DNA from: Chitinophaga pinensis
Lineage (GTDB): Bacteria; Planctomycetota; Phycisphaerae; Phycisphaerales; SM1A02
Length of the DNA: 16,873 bases
NCBI GenBank assembly: GCA_943329105.2
Contig: CALQCP020000023.1
Coordinates: 1 to 16,873, forward strand
Direction of reading: 5' to 3'
Shown here: one piece after another, positions 1-6,924 of the stretch
Layout of the letters: each line of letters opens with the position of its first letter
How positions within the stretch are numbered: the first letter of the stretch is position 1
The notes under the pieces: generated by a model
The model's input: the letters and a program-made list of their open reading frames with translations, nothing else
Database searches by the model: none
What the model was told of the DNA's origin: nothing
Program-made: the position numbers and the translations under genes

Positions 1-98
1 ATGGCAGCGCGGTCAACGATCGCACCGCGCACGATAAATATCGCCGCGCCCAGCACACTGGACGCGGCGATGATGATGGCTATGCGGTTTCGATGCAC
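1..98 (-). CDS. N-terminus of a membrane-anchored protein (cut by window edge)
   Basis: Reading the minus strand from a GTG at 98 gives 32 in-frame residues that run off the window. A short basic start (MHRNR) is followed by one strongly hydrophobic helix (IAIIIAASSVLGAAIFIV) and then a charged stretch. This is the usual form of a signal anchor or uncleaved signal peptide, with the rest of the protein probably outside the cytoplasm. It begins only 4 bases after the stop of the dioxygenase gene on the same strand, so the two are probably co-transcribed. An AGGAG lies about 20 bases upstream, too far to fix the start. The function cannot be told from what is visible, and the start codon is a best guess. 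Confidence 0.45.
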   Translation of the reverse strand, partial: MHRNRIAIIIAASSVLGAAIFIVRGAIVDRAA

Positions 99-102
99 GG
101 GA

Positions 103-1305
103 TCAGAGATTCCCGCGACGCTCCTGCTCAAGTTCAAGACTCTCGAAGAGTGCCTTGAAGTTGCCCTTGCCAAAGCTCTGGCTGCCGCGTCGGCAGATGA
201 TTTCAAAGAACAACGTTGGTCGGTCCTGCAGCGGCGTGGAGAACAACTGCAAGAGGTAGCCCTCATCGTCAGCGTCAACCAAGATGCCCAGATCCCTGAC
301 GCGTGCGTGGTCTTCCTTCACGCCGGCATGTCCGTGCTGCTTGAGCATGGCTTCCACTCGCGTCCAAACGCCCTGGTAGTAGGACTCTGGAATGTTCAAG
401 AAATCAACGCCGCGGCGCCGCAACTCAGCAACGCTGGCAATTTCGTCGTCGGTGCGCAGGGCCAGGTGTTGAACGCCTGGAGTCATGTCATGCCACTCCA
501 GGTACTCAAGAATCTGGCTCTTCTTCTTGCCAGCCGCTGGCTCATTGATCGGGAACTTGATCAGCTGATTGCCGCTGGCCATCACCTTGGACATCAGCGC
601 TGAGAATTCGGTGGAGATGTCATTGTCATCAAAGTGCTTGAACATCTGGAAGCCCAGTACGTGTTCGTACCAGTCCACCCACGTGTTCATCTTGCCTTCT
701 TCAACGTTGCCAACCGCATGGTCAACAAACTTGAGTCCGCATGGATGCTGCTTGTTGTACTCATTCAATGCAAACGGTCCGATGGATCGGAATCCGGGCA
801 TGAACGTGGCACCTTGCTTGATCTTGGGGAGCGCGTATTCGCCAGTGCGGCTGACGAAGGTGTGCACCGTGCGTCCGTAGGTCTTGATGCCCGCGGTGGT
901 CACGGTGCCATGTGCATCACTGGCGGTGACTGGCTCATAGGCGCTCTCGCCGCCGTTCTTCACAGCGGCTTTCCATGCCGCCTCTGCGTCAAAGACGTTG
1001 AATGCGATGTCCTTGATGCCGTCGCCAAACTTGGCGAGTTCTGTCGCGGCGGGGTGATTCTTGGAAAGTGGAGTCTCAAGGAGGAAGCGAATGTTGCCTT
1101 GCGTCAGGAGGTACTGCGCGGACTCGCGACTTCCGGTGGTCAGGTCGCGGATTTGCTCCACTTGGAAGCCAAACGCCGACGCATAGAAAAACGCGGATTG
1201 CTTGGCATTCCCGACATAGAAGCGAACGTGGTCAACGTCAATCAAGGCCAACGGATCGGTGCCCGTGGCGGCGCGGTTCGCGGTTTGTGGAGTGGCAGTC
1301 GTCAT
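103..1305 (-). CDS. hpd: 4-hydroxyphenylpyruvate dioxygenase
   Basis: This non-haem Fe(II) enzyme converts 4-hydroxyphenylpyruvate to homogentisate in tyrosine breakdown. The 400-residue product has the expected two VOC-type modules, an N-terminal one starting near residue 23 (VDHVRFYVGN) and the catalytic C-terminal one from about residue 190. The three iron ligands are all in place: His196 (FVDHAVGN), His280 (GVQHLALR) and Glu368 (FFEIICR). The ending FGKGNFKALFESLE is typical of the dioxygenase and argues against the related hydroxymandelate synthase. I chose the ATG at 1305. Starts further upstream in frame (1347, 1440) would add about 45 unlike residues and overlap the divergent GroES-like gene. 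No homogentisate dioxygenase is visible nearby; the downstream neighbour is an unidentified membrane protein. Confidence 0.95.
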   Translation of the reverse strand: MTTATPQTANRAATGTDPLALIDVDHVRFYVGNAKQSAFFYASAFGFQVEQIRDLTTGSRESAQYLLTQGNIRFLLETPLSKNHPAATELAKFGDGIKDIAFNVFDAEAAWKAAVKNGGESAYEPVTASDAHGTVTTAGIKTYGRTVHTFVSRTGEYALPKIKQGATFMPGFRSIGPFALNEYNKQHPCGLKFVDHAVGNVEEGKMNTWVDWYEHVLGFQMFKHFDDNDISTEFSALMSKVMASGNQLIKFPINEPAAGKKKSQILEYLEWHDMTPGVQHLALRTDDEIASVAELRRRGVDFLNIPESYYQGVWTRVEAMLKQHGHAGVKEDHARVRDLGILVDADDEGYLLQLFSTPLQDRPTLFFEIICRRGSQSFGKGNFKALFESLELEQERRGNL

Positions 1306-1345
1306 TCGGGGAATGATATCCCGCCCGGCGGTATAACATTTGGTC
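1306..1345. promoter_or_regulatory. Divergent promoter spacer between hpd and the GroES-like gene
   Basis: Only 40 bases separate the two divergent starts. TATAAC at 1332-1337 matches the -10 consensus in five of six positions on the plus strand. It sits 8 bases before the ATG at 1346, so a transcript from it would have almost no leader. On the minus strand the same bases read TGTTATACC, an extended -10 form that would leave a leader of about 20 bases before hpd. No convincing -35 was seen for either. If both are used, the two polymerases compete for the same DNA. Confidence 0.3.
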
Positions 1346-1678
1346 ATGCCGCGCACCTCCCGTAATCCCCGCCTAGAGACGGTTGAACCCATCGGAAAGC
1401 GAGTTCTCATCCGCAAGGACGAGGACAAGAAGATCACCAAAGTTGGTATTCACCTGCCGGACCGGTTGGAGATTCCCACCATCACCGGCCGGGTAGTTGC
1501 TATTTCTGCCGAGGTGGCCAAGGATGAGAATTACCCCATCGAGCAGTACGACCGCGTGCTCTTCAACCCCAAGCACGGCGTCCCTGTGGACTTTGAAGGC
1601 GACAACCGGCTGTTTGTGATTCCTATCGAAGACATCGTGGCGGTGTTCCGCGCCGCGGACTCTGGGCACAGCGAGTGA
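1346..1678 (+). CDS. GroES-like (Cpn10 fold) protein
   Basis: The 110-residue product follows the co-chaperonin GroES fold. An opening strand (EPIGKRVLIRKDE) is followed by a segment in the place of the GroEL-binding mobile loop, where GIHL replaces the usual GGIVL. Then come a GRVVAIS strand, the YDRVLFNP and FEGDNRLFVIPIEDIVAVF strands, and a short tail. GroES normally caps GroEL; no groEL is in the window, so this may be a solitary paralogue rather than the main co-chaperonin. The ATG at 1346 is preferred; a TTG at 1340 would add two residues. The stop overlaps the aroA start (GTGA), suggesting translational coupling. The fold is well supported, but true co-chaperonin activity is not shown. 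Confidence 0.8.
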   Translation: MPRTSRNPRLETVEPIGKRVLIRKDEDKKITKVGIHLPDRLEIPTITGRVVAISAEVAKDENYPIEQYDRVLFNPKHGVPVDFEGDNRLFVIPIEDIVAVFRAADSGHSE

Positions 1679-3120
1679 GTAGCGGCGGGGCGAACGGTAG
1701 TGCGGCGAACGGCGGGACTGGTGCGAATAGTCGTGCCGAGGCGAACGGCGGCGCTGGCCCGCTTCCGGATCCGTTTCCCGTCCCCCGCGCCGGTGGTCCG
1801 CTCCGCACGTCCATCCGAGTTCCTGGTTCCAAGAGCCTTACCAATCGCGCCCTGATTCTGGCGGCACTGGCCGACGGCGTGTCAGTGTTGCGCGGCGCGT
1901 TGCGCTCCGACGATACGGACGGATTGATCGAAGCGCTGCGTGCGCTCGGTTGTGCCATCACTGTGACCGGTGATTCCGTGCATGTTCACGGGTGCGGCGG
2001 TCGATTTGCTACTGCTATCCCCGTGCAAATCAATCTTGGCGACGGCGGAACCCCCACGCGATTCATGATGGCCGCCGCCTCGCTTGCCCGCGCGCCAGTC
2101 ACCATTGACGGCAGCGCGCGCATGCGTCAACGCCCGGTTGCCGATGGCGTGACGCTTCTTGCAGCACTTGGCGTTGGTATCAGCAGCACTGGATCCGGCA
2201 CGAACGCTGCGCTTCCACTCACAGTGACTCCAGGCGTCGCCGCACCGAACGGTGGAATGGTGCGTGTTTCACGAACATCAACAAGCCAGTGTGTGAGCGG
2301 TCTCTTGCTGTGCGCGCCGTGGTTTCGTGACGGACTACGCGTGGAGTTCACGGAGCAACCCACCAGCCAGAGCTACTTGGAATTGACGGTTGATGAACTG
2401 CGCCGATGGGGTGTTGCAGTGGATGAATCACGCGATGCCACTGGGCAGCTGACTTCGATCACTGTTCCATACGGTCCGCCGCGCGCGCGTCCAGAAGTGC
2501 ACATCGAAGCGGACGCATCAAGCGCCATTTACTGGGCCGCGGCAGCCGCCATCATTCCAGGAAGTGTGGTGGACTTGCTTGGACTGCCGCACCAGAGTCG
2601 TCAGCCGGACATGCTTGCGATCCAAGCGATTGGTGCCATGGGGGCTCTCATCGCGCCATCGCCAATGGAACACGGAGCAACACGCGTCGCATGCGCGGTT
2701 GTTGATAGTCAGTCGCCGCTGCGCGGTGGTCAATTCAATCTGTCTGGCGCTCCCGATGGAGCGTTGGCAGTGGCCGCGATCGCCGCGCTTGCGGACGGCG
2801 AAACCAGGCTCGATGGCCTGTCCACGCTGCGCGTCAAGGAAAGCGATCGCCTCGCGGCGCTCCGTGACGGCTTGATTGCCACGGGCGCGGGCGCACGGAT
2901 CGAAGGCGATTCGTTGATCATTACCCCTATGAGCGCTCCGCACGGCCGCGCGAGGGGCGCGATCGCACTCATCCAAACTGTCCGAGATCACCGGATTGCC
3001 ATGGCATTTGCAGTCCTTGGATTACAGTCAAGTGGCGTGCAGATTGTTGATCCTGGTTGCGTTGCCAAGAGCTACCCGGCTTTCTGGACGGACCTCGCCC
3101 GCATGATTCAGCCGCAGTAA
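1675..3120 (+). CDS. aroA: 3-phosphoshikimate 1-carboxyvinyltransferase (EPSP synthase)
   Basis: The enzyme joins phosphoenolpyruvate to shikimate-3-phosphate, the sixth step of the shikimate pathway. Family landmarks appear in order in the 481-residue product: PGSKSLTNR (50-58; Lys53, Ser54, Arg58), the glycine loop GDGGTPTR (122-129), TSQCVSGLL (203-211), ADASSAIYW (279-287, Asp280 in the catalytic Asp position), KESDR (388-392), DHRIAMA (438-444) and VAKSYPAFW (463-471). Two points are unusual. About 40 residues of Gly/Ala/Asn-rich sequence precede the catalytic core and come from imperfect repeats of GCGAACGG in the DNA. The glycine loop reads LGDGGT where Escherichia coli has LGNAGT. The GTG start at 1675 overlaps the stop of the GroES-like gene, and no other start precedes the conserved core. 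Confidence 0.95.
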   Translation: MSSGGANGSAANGGTGANSRAEANGGAGPLPDPFPVPRAGGPLRTSIRVPGSKSLTNRALILAALADGVSVLRGALRSDDTDGLIEALRALGCAITVTGDSVHVHGCGGRFATAIPVQINLGDGGTPTRFMMAAASLARAPVTIDGSARMRQRPVADGVTLLAALGVGISSTGSGTNAALPLTVTPGVAAPNGGMVRVSRTSTSQCVSGLLLCAPWFRDGLRVEFTEQPTSQSYLELTVDELRRWGVAVDESRDATGQLTSITVPYGPPRARPEVHIEADASSAIYWAAAAAIIPGSVVDLLGLPHQSRQPDMLAIQAIGAMGALIAPSPMEHGATRVACAVVDSQSPLRGGQFNLSGAPDGALAVAAIAALADGETRLDGLSTLRVKESDRLAALRDGLIATGAGARIEGDSLIITPMSAPHGRARGAIALIQTVRDHRIAMAFAVLGLQSSGVQIVDPGCVAKSYPAFWTDLARMIQPQ

Positions 3121-3130
3121 CGCGCTGAGC

Positions 3131-3200
3131 CGTGCAGTTGTGTGCAGTCTTGTGCAGGGTTGTGCAGCGTCACTCAGCGTCACGCAGCGCCGTGCATGAG
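3131..3200. repeat. Array of seven degenerate 10-bp direct repeats
   Basis: Seven consecutive 10-base units of the approximate form TGTGCAGNGT fill the space between aroA and the ABC exporter. The first six units carry CAG at the same offset (units starting 3131, 3141, 3151, 3161, 3171, 3181) and the seventh has CAT. Units 2, 3 and 4 share TGTGCAG exactly, and the flanking units have drifted. The period is close to one helical turn, so equivalent bases face the same side of the DNA. The array ends 26 bases before the exporter start. It could be a cooperative protein-binding site or merely a slippage-born repeat; the sequence alone does not decide. Confidence 0.7.
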
Positions 3201-3226
3201 TTTCATCGATCGAATACTCTTACTGG

Positions 3227-5029
3227 ATGCACGCATTTTGGCACTTTGCAGCTCGACTGCTCAAGCACAAGGCACGCCTTGCCACCGCGATGGGTTTGGC
3301 ACTTATCTCAGCTGGTGGGCTCGGTGCTGGATTGGTGGCGCTTGCACCAGTCTTGGAGTTTCTGCTCCGCAAGAATCAGTCGCTCGGGCAGTGGATCAAC
3401 CAGAATGCTCCGTGGGTGCCACCGGAATTCACTGAGCACTTACCAACGGACGCATTCGGAGGCGTAGTGGTGATATTCGTTGGGCTCCTGGTGATGACGG
3501 CCGTTGGAGCCGTCGCAAACTTTGGTCACCAGTACTTAGCGTTGACCCTGTGCGTGCGCACGACCACGGAAATTCGTCACGATATCTTTAAGCATGCCGT
3601 GAACCTGCCGCTTGGTACGGTGTTGCAGCGCGGCGCCTCTGATCTGGTGAGCCGCACGGTCCGCGACAGCTCTGAATTGCAGCGCGGATTGGTGGCGCTC
3701 ACTGGTAAGACCGTGGCGCAAATCACCAAGGGTGGCGCAGCGTTTCTCGCGGCGGTGTGGTTTGACTGGCGGATCACCCTGATCGCGCTGGTTGCTGTTC
3801 CGGTGCTAGCGATTCCTTTGCGAAAGTTTGGAAAGCGCATTCGCAAGGGCGTGCGCGGTTCACTCCGCGCGCAGGCGGACTTGTTGCGTGTTTCCAACGA
3901 AAGTATGCAAGGAATTCGCGCTGTCAAATCAGCCACTGCCGAGGCGGAATCGATTCGACGATTTGATGCAGTCAATGCGATCGTCCTTCGCGAAGAGATG
4001 CGCGTGCGCTTTGCGCAATCGATGTCCTCACCCGTTGTTGAATCAATCTCCATTGTTGCCGTTTGCGTATTGGCGTTGATTGCTGCGCGGCAAATCATTG
4101 ACGGCAAATTGGCATTCGACACCTTTGTGCTTTCACTCGGTGCGTTGGCAGCTGCTGGTGGTTCGCTGAAGCCAATCGCGGGATTTATCAACGACATTCA
4201 GGCTGCATCAGCGCCCGCCGAGCGTCTTGAAGAAGTCATGAAGGTCGCCCGTGAAGATGCCGGTGAACGCCGCAAGCAGCCACTCCCGCCGCACGCGCGC
4301 GACATCCGATTTGAAGGTGTTTCCTTTCGTTATGCAGGCGCCGATGTGGACGCGTTGCAAGATGTCAACCTAGTCATTCAGCATGGCGAACGTGTTGCCT
4401 TTGTCGGTAGCAACGGCTGCGGTAAGACCACGTTGCTTTCCATGCTTTCGCGGCTCTTTGCGCCCACCACGGGTCGAGTGCTGGTGGACGGAGCGGATAT
4501 TGCCCAGCATGGGTTGAAGACCGTGCGCGCACAAGTTGGCGTGGTCACCCAAGACGCATTCTTGATCCGCGGCAGCATCACGGAAAACATCCGCTTTGGT
4601 CATGACACTCCGTCGGATGAAGCCGTGCGGCTTGCAGCGCGTCGCGCGTATGCAGAGTCATTCATCGATCGCCTTCCTGATGGATTCGCCACGGTGGTTG
4701 CAGAAGGCGGAACCTCGCTTTCCGGCGGCCAGCGGCAGCGCATTTCAATTGCGCGTGCCGTGTTGCGTGATCCGCGCATTCTGATTCTTGATGAGGCCAC
4801 CAGCCAAGTTGACGCGGAGAGCGAAGATCTCATCAATACCGCTATCGCCGAGTTTGGCGCCGGGCGCACCACGTTGGTCATTGCGCATCGGCTATCAACG
4901 GTGCTTGCTGCCGATCGGATTGTGGTGATGGACGCGGGCCGAATTGTTGCCACCGGACGCCATGCAGAATTGCTGGACTCGTGCGCTGCCTATCAGCGGA
5001 TTGCGCGCACGCAGCTCAACATGGTCTGA
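3227..5029 (+). CDS. ABC exporter, fused membrane and ATPase domains (MsbA/MdlB type)
   Basis: The 600-residue half-transporter has an N-terminal membrane domain with hydrophobic segments near 18-47, 77-100, 168-198, 268-293 and 297-320. A complete ATPase domain follows: Walker A GSNGCGKT (394-401), a VVTQDAF Q-loop, LSGGQ (498-502), Walker B ILILDE (518-523), the D-loop SQVDAES and the switch His554 (IAHRLST). Proteins of this form work as dimers in the inner membrane and move lipids, peptides or drugs outward; the substrate cannot be read from the sequence. The ATG at 3227 has no clear Shine-Dalgarno site. A TACTCT at 3215-3220 could be a weak -10. The gene stands alone, behind the 10-bp repeat array and converging on a minus-strand gene. 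Confidence 0.9.
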   Translation: MHAFWHFAARLLKHKARLATAMGLALISAGGLGAGLVALAPVLEFLLRKNQSLGQWINQNAPWVPPEFTEHLPTDAFGGVVVIFVGLLVMTAVGAVANFGHQYLALTLCVRTTTEIRHDIFKHAVNLPLGTVLQRGASDLVSRTVRDSSELQRGLVALTGKTVAQITKGGAAFLAAVWFDWRITLIALVAVPVLAIPLRKFGKRIRKGVRGSLRAQADLLRVSNESMQGIRAVKSATAEAESIRRFDAVNAIVLREEMRVRFAQSMSSPVVESISIVAVCVLALIAARQIIDGKLAFDTFVLSLGALAAAGGSLKPIAGFINDIQAASAPAERLEEVMKVAREDAGERRKQPLPPHARDIRFEGVSFRYAGADVDALQDVNLVIQHGERVAFVGSNGCGKTTLLSMLSRLFAPTTGRVLVDGADIAQHGLKTVRAQVGVVTQDAFLIRGSITENIRFGHDTPSDEAVRLAARRAYAESFIDRLPDGFATVVAEGGTSLSGGQRQRISIARAVLRDPRILILDEATSQVDAESEDLINTAIAEFGAGRTTLVIAHRLSTVLAADRIVVMDAGRIVATGRHAELLDSCAAYQRIARTQLNMV

Positions 5030-5050
5030 AGTTCTATAACTCTGTGATTC

Positions 5051-5078
5051 GAACGCAATGTGTTGCGCTCAAGCGTTC
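5051..5078. terminator. Possible hairpin between convergent genes
   Basis: The 85-base gap between the exporter and the minus-strand gene contains GAACGC (5051-5056) and its exact complement GCGTTC (5073-5078), with a smaller GCAA/TTGC pair inside the loop. A stem here could end transcription from either side, but there is no T-run on either strand, so this is not a classical intrinsic terminator. Confidence 0.2.
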
Positions 5079-5114
5079 AAACGGTGATCCACGCGCGTAC
5101 CGATTCAACACCCC

Positions 5115-5987
5115 TCAGCGCGGAACCGTCGCTCCGCCAGTCGCTGGAATGGCGCTACCCGTGGTGGGTTCCGGTGCGCCGCCAAGCGCGGGCATGGCGC
5201 TGCCTTCCGGTGCAGTAACGGCGGGTAATCCACCCGATGGCGAAATGATCTCCAGCCCATCGCCAGTCACCGGAGCCGTGGCCGGCGCGGTGATTGGTGC
5301 TGCTGGCACCGGCAGCATCCCGGCAGGTGCTCGCGCCGATTCCAAGGCGATCCACGCCAGAATCACGCCGCCAACCAGTGTCATGCAGGAAATGATTGCA
5401 ACAAAGAGCATCCAATTCTGCAGCGCGGTGTGCAACTTCTGTACGCCTGCATCGCGCTCCGTGGTCTTCTCAAGAAGCCCCTGCAGCGCAGCGGAACTTC
5501 GATCGGTGGTTGACTGCAACTGCACCACTGCATTGGCAAGGGTGGTCACGCCGTCGGCAACCTTCATGGCGCTCTCGTGATTGAGGTCAAGTTGCTGCTG
5601 CACCAAGCTCATCACATCGCGCTGTTGCTCAACGCCTTGGGTAATGCGGGCCAGCGTCTTCTCAACATGATCATCGCGCTGTCGCGTCAGCATGAGTTGT
5701 TGCGCAACCAAGTCCGCCAATCGCGTCTGCTGCCGAACAAGTTCCGGAAGCGAACCCATGCTCTGCGGGAGTGCGGCAACCACTCGGGCCAGTTCCTGCT
5801 GACGCTGATCCTGCACATCAAGGAACATCCGAAACTCGCGTGCCATGGTGACAATTTCCTGCGAGTCTGCAGGAACGGGCATGGTGCCAACGGCATCAAT
5901 CCGGTCGGCGCCAGAACGGCGGACTGGGGCAGGCGCATCGTCGCTGCCAAGGAAGAGGGTTCGGAGCGTGGCAAGGAATCCGGGCAT
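5115..5987 (-). CDS. Unrecognised coiled-coil protein with one membrane helix and a Pro/Ala-rich tail
   Basis: I do not recognise a family. The 290-residue product starts with a short hydrophobic, basic stretch (MPGFLATLRTLFLG). It continues as a long Gln/Leu/Glu-rich region from about 45 to 190 that reads as coiled coil, crosses the membrane once near 192-214, and ends in about 75 residues rich in Pro, Ala, Gly and Thr. With the coiled coil in the cytoplasm, the disordered tail would lie outside. That layout resembles methyl-accepting or scaffold proteins, but none of their signature motifs is present. The ATG at 5987 is preferred over 6086, which would overlap the start of the divergent binding-protein gene. 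No Shine-Dalgarno site is seen; the upstream strand is C-rich because of a G-run array on the other strand. Confidence 0.7.
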   Translation of the reverse strand: MPGFLATLRTLFLGSDDAPAPVRRSGADRIDAVGTMPVPADSQEIVTMAREFRMFLDVQDQRQQELARVVAALPQSMGSLPELVRQQTRLADLVAQQLMLTRQRDDHVEKTLARITQGVEQQRDVMSLVQQQLDLNHESAMKVADGVTTLANAVVQLQSTTDRSSAALQGLLEKTTERDAGVQKLHTALQNWMLFVAIISCMTLVGGVILAWIALESARAPAGMLPVPAAPITAPATAPVTGDGLEIISPSGGLPAVTAPEGSAMPALGGAPEPTTGSAIPATGGATVPR

Positions 5988-5988
5988 C

Positions 5989-6015
5989 GGGGGGTAAGGG
6001 TAACGGGGAAACGGG
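5989..6015 (+). repeat. G-quadruplex-type G-run array in a divergent promoter region
   Basis: Four G-runs (6, 3, 4 and 3 bases) are separated by loops of 3, 4 and 4 bases, which fits the standard G-quadruplex pattern on the plus strand. It can also be read as a degenerate 7-base repeat resembling GGGTAAC. It starts one base from the minus-strand ATG at 5987 and about 50 bases before the binding-protein start at 6064, so it lies in the control region of both genes. Confidence 0.6.
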
Positions 6016-6063
6016 TCGCTTGGGCGGAAGAAATGCCCGTAGCCGCGGCGTACGATCGACCGA

Positions 6064-6924
6064 GTGCCCGCGCGGACTTTCATCACCCCTCTGATTGCAT
6101 GCGTGTATCTGCTTGCCTACACGGCAGCATGCGACCGGCCAACGCCGGTCGCCCCCAACGCCCACGCAGGCGCGCGGATCGTTTCCCTGAGTCCGGCGCT
6201 CACAAGAACCGTCACGGAACTTGGCGGCGGGGCAGCCATCGTGGGGCGAACCCCGTGGTGCGAAACGCCCCAAGCCGCCGATGTGCGCATTGTCGGTTCG
6301 CATGAGGACCGCGATCTTGAAGCGATCGCCGCTCTGCATCCCACCCTGATTCTTCGCCAGTCCAGTGTCGCTGACCCCGCGCTCGAAATGGTGGCTCGAT
6401 CCGTCGGCGCGGAAGTCCATACCTGGCACTTTGATCGTGTGGCCGACGTGCAAGCCAGCCTGGTACCCATTGCCAACCTCCTTGTCGAAGCTGGAATCAC
6501 CACTGCGCCGGAAACTGCCGCGCGCATCACTGCATTGCATCACGAAGCCGTGGCCGCGCCCGTTCGCACCACGGGTCCAGTCCTCTTTCTGTTCGCGGTC
6601 GATCCACCGATGGCGTTCGGAACTGGCACCTATGTCGACGACCTCTGGACCGCCATGGGCGGCAGCAATGCCATGCGCCGTCCCGGGTATCCAGCGATCA
6701 CGGCGGAAGACGTGGTTCGCCTAGCACCAGCAGCCATCATTTCTATCGGCAGCAGCAGCATTCCCGCGTGGATGACGGATGCAAGCCGCGCGCGCGTGGC
6801 GCTCGATGCACCTGATTTACTAGAGCCAAGCGCGCGCATGTTGGTGCAGGGTCCGGCCTCACTGCGCCGCGCCGATGATGCGATTGTGGCGATGACTGAT
6901 GCTCAGCCGGGAGTCAGCAAGTGA
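6064..6924 (+). CDS. Periplasmic binding lipoprotein for iron-chelate or cobalamin (BtuF/FecB type)
   Basis: This is the substrate-capture part of an ABC importer. The 286-residue product opens with a signal sequence ending TAAC, so Cys23 is the likely lipidated residue, with Asp at +2. LIAC at 10-13 is a second but very early candidate. The mature part begins with the family's typical first strand (RIVSLSPALTRTVTELG) and a GRTPWC segment, and later has a helix-rich second lobe with AITAEDVVRLAPAAIISIG. The GTG start at 6064 has no clear Shine-Dalgarno site and gives the full signal sequence. The stop overlaps the permease start (GTGA). Neither a cobalamin riboswitch nor a Fur box was seen in the 76-base leader region, so cobalamin, siderophore and haem remain open. 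Confidence 0.85.
   Translation: MPARTFITPLIACVYLLAYTAACDRPTPVAPNAHAGARIVSLSPALTRTVTELGGGAAIVGRTPWCETPQAADVRIVGSHEDRDLEAIAALHPTLILRQSSVADPALEMVARSVGAEVHTWHFDRVADVQASLVPIANLLVEAGITTAPETAARITALHHEAVAAPVRTTGPVLFLFAVDPPMAFGTGTYVDDLWTAMGGSNAMRRPGYPAITAEDVVRLAPAAIISIGSSSIPAWMTDASRARVALDAPDLLEPSARMLVQGPASLRRADDAIVAMTDAQPGVSK

Noticed and set aside
1..603. 200-codon open frame on the plus strand
   Set aside because: It lies antisense to the dioxygenase gene over most of its length, and its product shows no family feature; the minus strand carries a clear HPPD.
634..1365. 243-codon open frame on the plus strand
   Set aside because: It is antisense to hpd and is explained by the GC-rich codon pattern of that gene.
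5988..6063. Cobalamin riboswitch or Fur box before the importer operon
   Set aside because: The spacer is only 76 bases and shows neither a B12-box-like segment nor an AT-rich Fur palindrome; only the G-run array is present.
4981..6305. Plus-strand open frames (199 and 242 codons) across the coiled-coil gene
   Set aside because: Both are antisense to the coiled-coil/TM protein, and the second would run into the binding-protein gene in another frame.
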